Shown here in pieces: positions 5,272 through 5,835 of a stretch of DNA of 5,835 bases. Source of the DNA: Chitinophaga pinensis (GTDB lineage Bacteria > Bacteroidota > Bacteroidia > SXHM01); NCBI GenBank assembly GCA_945889235.1, contig CAMDBK010000200.1, positions 1 to 5,835 on the forward strand. The letters run 5' to 3'. Every line of letters begins with the position of its first letter. The stretch's first letter is position 1. Below the pieces are notes generated by a model. It made no database searches. It was not told where the DNA came from and saw only the letters and a list, made by a program, of their open reading frames with translations. Position numbers and translations under genes: made by a program.

Positions 5272-5835
5272 TTACCCGAATAAAGCCGAAAAAACATCTT
5301 CCACTTTTTTCACTTTCACAATTTCAATATTGTGTTTCTTCGTATCAATTCCTTTGCTGTAAGCCGAGATAAATATTTTTTCCAGACCCAATTTTTCTGC
5401 TTCGGCAATTCGTGCATCAATGCGTGTAACGGGGCGGATTTCACCGGAGAGACCAACCTCTGCTGCAAAACAAACATTTCCGGGAATGGCAATGTCTTCA
5501 TTGGAAGAAAGTACAGCGCAAATTACGGCAAGGTCAGTTGCAGGGTCATCCACTTTTATTCCTCCGGTAATATTTAAAAAAACATCTTTAGTTCCTAACC
5601 TGAAACCGCAACGTTTTTCTAAAACAGCAAGCAACATATTTAATCTTCTACTGTCAAAACCGGTGGTAGAACGTTGAGGCGTTCCGTAAGCTGCTGTACT
5701 AACTAACGCCTGGATTTCTATCAGCAAGGAGCGCATTCCTTCCATGGTGGCTGCGATGCTGATGCCGCTCAGATTATCATCGCGCTGTGAAAGCAAAATT
5801 TCGGAAGGGTTACTTACTTCGCGCAAACCATTTGC
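5272..5835 (-). CDS. radA: DNA repair protein RadA/Sms, C-terminal part
   Basis: RadA is a hexameric RecA-like ATPase that promotes branch migration and processing of recombination intermediates. Only the last 187 residues are in the window, starting at ANGLREVSNPSE on the right edge; the zinc finger, Walker motifs and KNRFG motif lie beyond base 5835. Visible: LREVSNPSEILLSQR, the linker after the RecA core; then the Lon-protease-like domain from about SGISIAATMEGMRSLLIEIQALV through TGGIKVDDPATDLAVICAVLSS and AEVGLSGEIRPVTRIDARIAEAEKLG. As known for RadA, the Lon-type catalytic Ser is not present, so the domain is structural. The sequence agrees closely with Bacteroidota RadA as I recall it and is intact to the stop codon at 5272-5274. 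It converges with the vWA gene with a 2-bp gap and no hairpin between them, so transcripts of the two probably overlap. The start codon is outside the window. Confidence 0.96.
   Translation of the reverse strand, partial: ANGLREVSNPSEILLSQRDDNLSGISIAATMEGMRSLLIEIQALVSTAAYGTPQRSTTGFDSRRLNMLLAVLEKRCGFRLGTKDVFLNITGGIKVDDPATDLAVICAVLSSNEDIAIPGNVCFAAEVGLSGEIRPVTRIDARIAEAEKLGLEKIFISAYSKGIDTKKHNIEIVKVKKVEDVFSALFG

Noticed and set aside
5316..5501. Alternative minus-strand frame within radA
   Set aside because: Shadow of the RadA Lon-like domain, which reads cleanly in its own frame through to the stop at 5272.
1..5835. CRISPR array, tRNA, rRNA, transposase, toxin-antitoxin or defence module
   Set aside because: No regularly spaced repeats, cloverleaf, rRNA-like stretch, transposase or nuclease motif was seen; all longer frames are accounted for by the seven genes listed.

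Overview
The window looks like ordinary chromosomal DNA from a member of the Bacteroidota. The grounds are an AT-rich composition, protein sequences that read like Bacteroidota homologues (polyprenyl synthetase, acetyl-CoA synthetase, RadA), TAnnTTTG-type promoter boxes, A/T-rich rather than Shine-Dalgarno-like leaders, and a small lipoprotein with an SCKKD-type cleavage region. No genus can be assigned from the sequence alone. I saw no plasmid, phage, transposase, CRISPR, tRNA or rRNA signal.

Left block, minus strand (1-3090): three tightly packed genes read right to left. First is a secreted cyclophilin-type peptidyl-prolyl isomerase (2467-3090). After 5 bp comes acetyl-CoA synthetase acs (545-2461). 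After 35 bp comes a trans-polyprenyl diphosphate synthase (1-509, cut by the window edge) that probably starts at TTG. They look like one transcription unit. Acs makes acetyl-CoA, and the prenyl synthase extends isoprenoid chains for quinones or lipid carriers. The isomerase acts outside the inner membrane and has no obvious metabolic link to them.

Middle block (3091-4138): a short divergent promoter region, then a small lipoprotein with a transthyretin-like beta fold (3168-3503, +). It converges on a 112-aa uncharacterised acidic cytoplasmic protein (3559-3897, -), and a perfect 22-bp-stem bidirectional terminator lies between them. The divergent region after it (3898-4138) is mostly filled by a 163-bp imperfect inverted repeat that can fold into one long hairpin.

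Right block (4139-5835): a secreted von Willebrand factor A protein with a degraded metal site (4139-5269, +) converges, with a 2-bp gap, on the C-terminal part of the DNA repair ATPase RadA/Sms (5272-5835, -; 5' end outside the window).

The two most unusual items are not genes. One is a perfect 33-bp palindrome, built of two smaller palindromes, lying in frame inside acs (1746-1778) and apparently adding a peptide to a core metabolic enzyme. The other is the 163-bp long-hairpin element in the divergent promoter region (3948-4110). Both look like small palindromic repeats of the kind that disperse through genomes, but a genome-wide search is needed to show it. I found no evidence for a new multi-gene system in this window.
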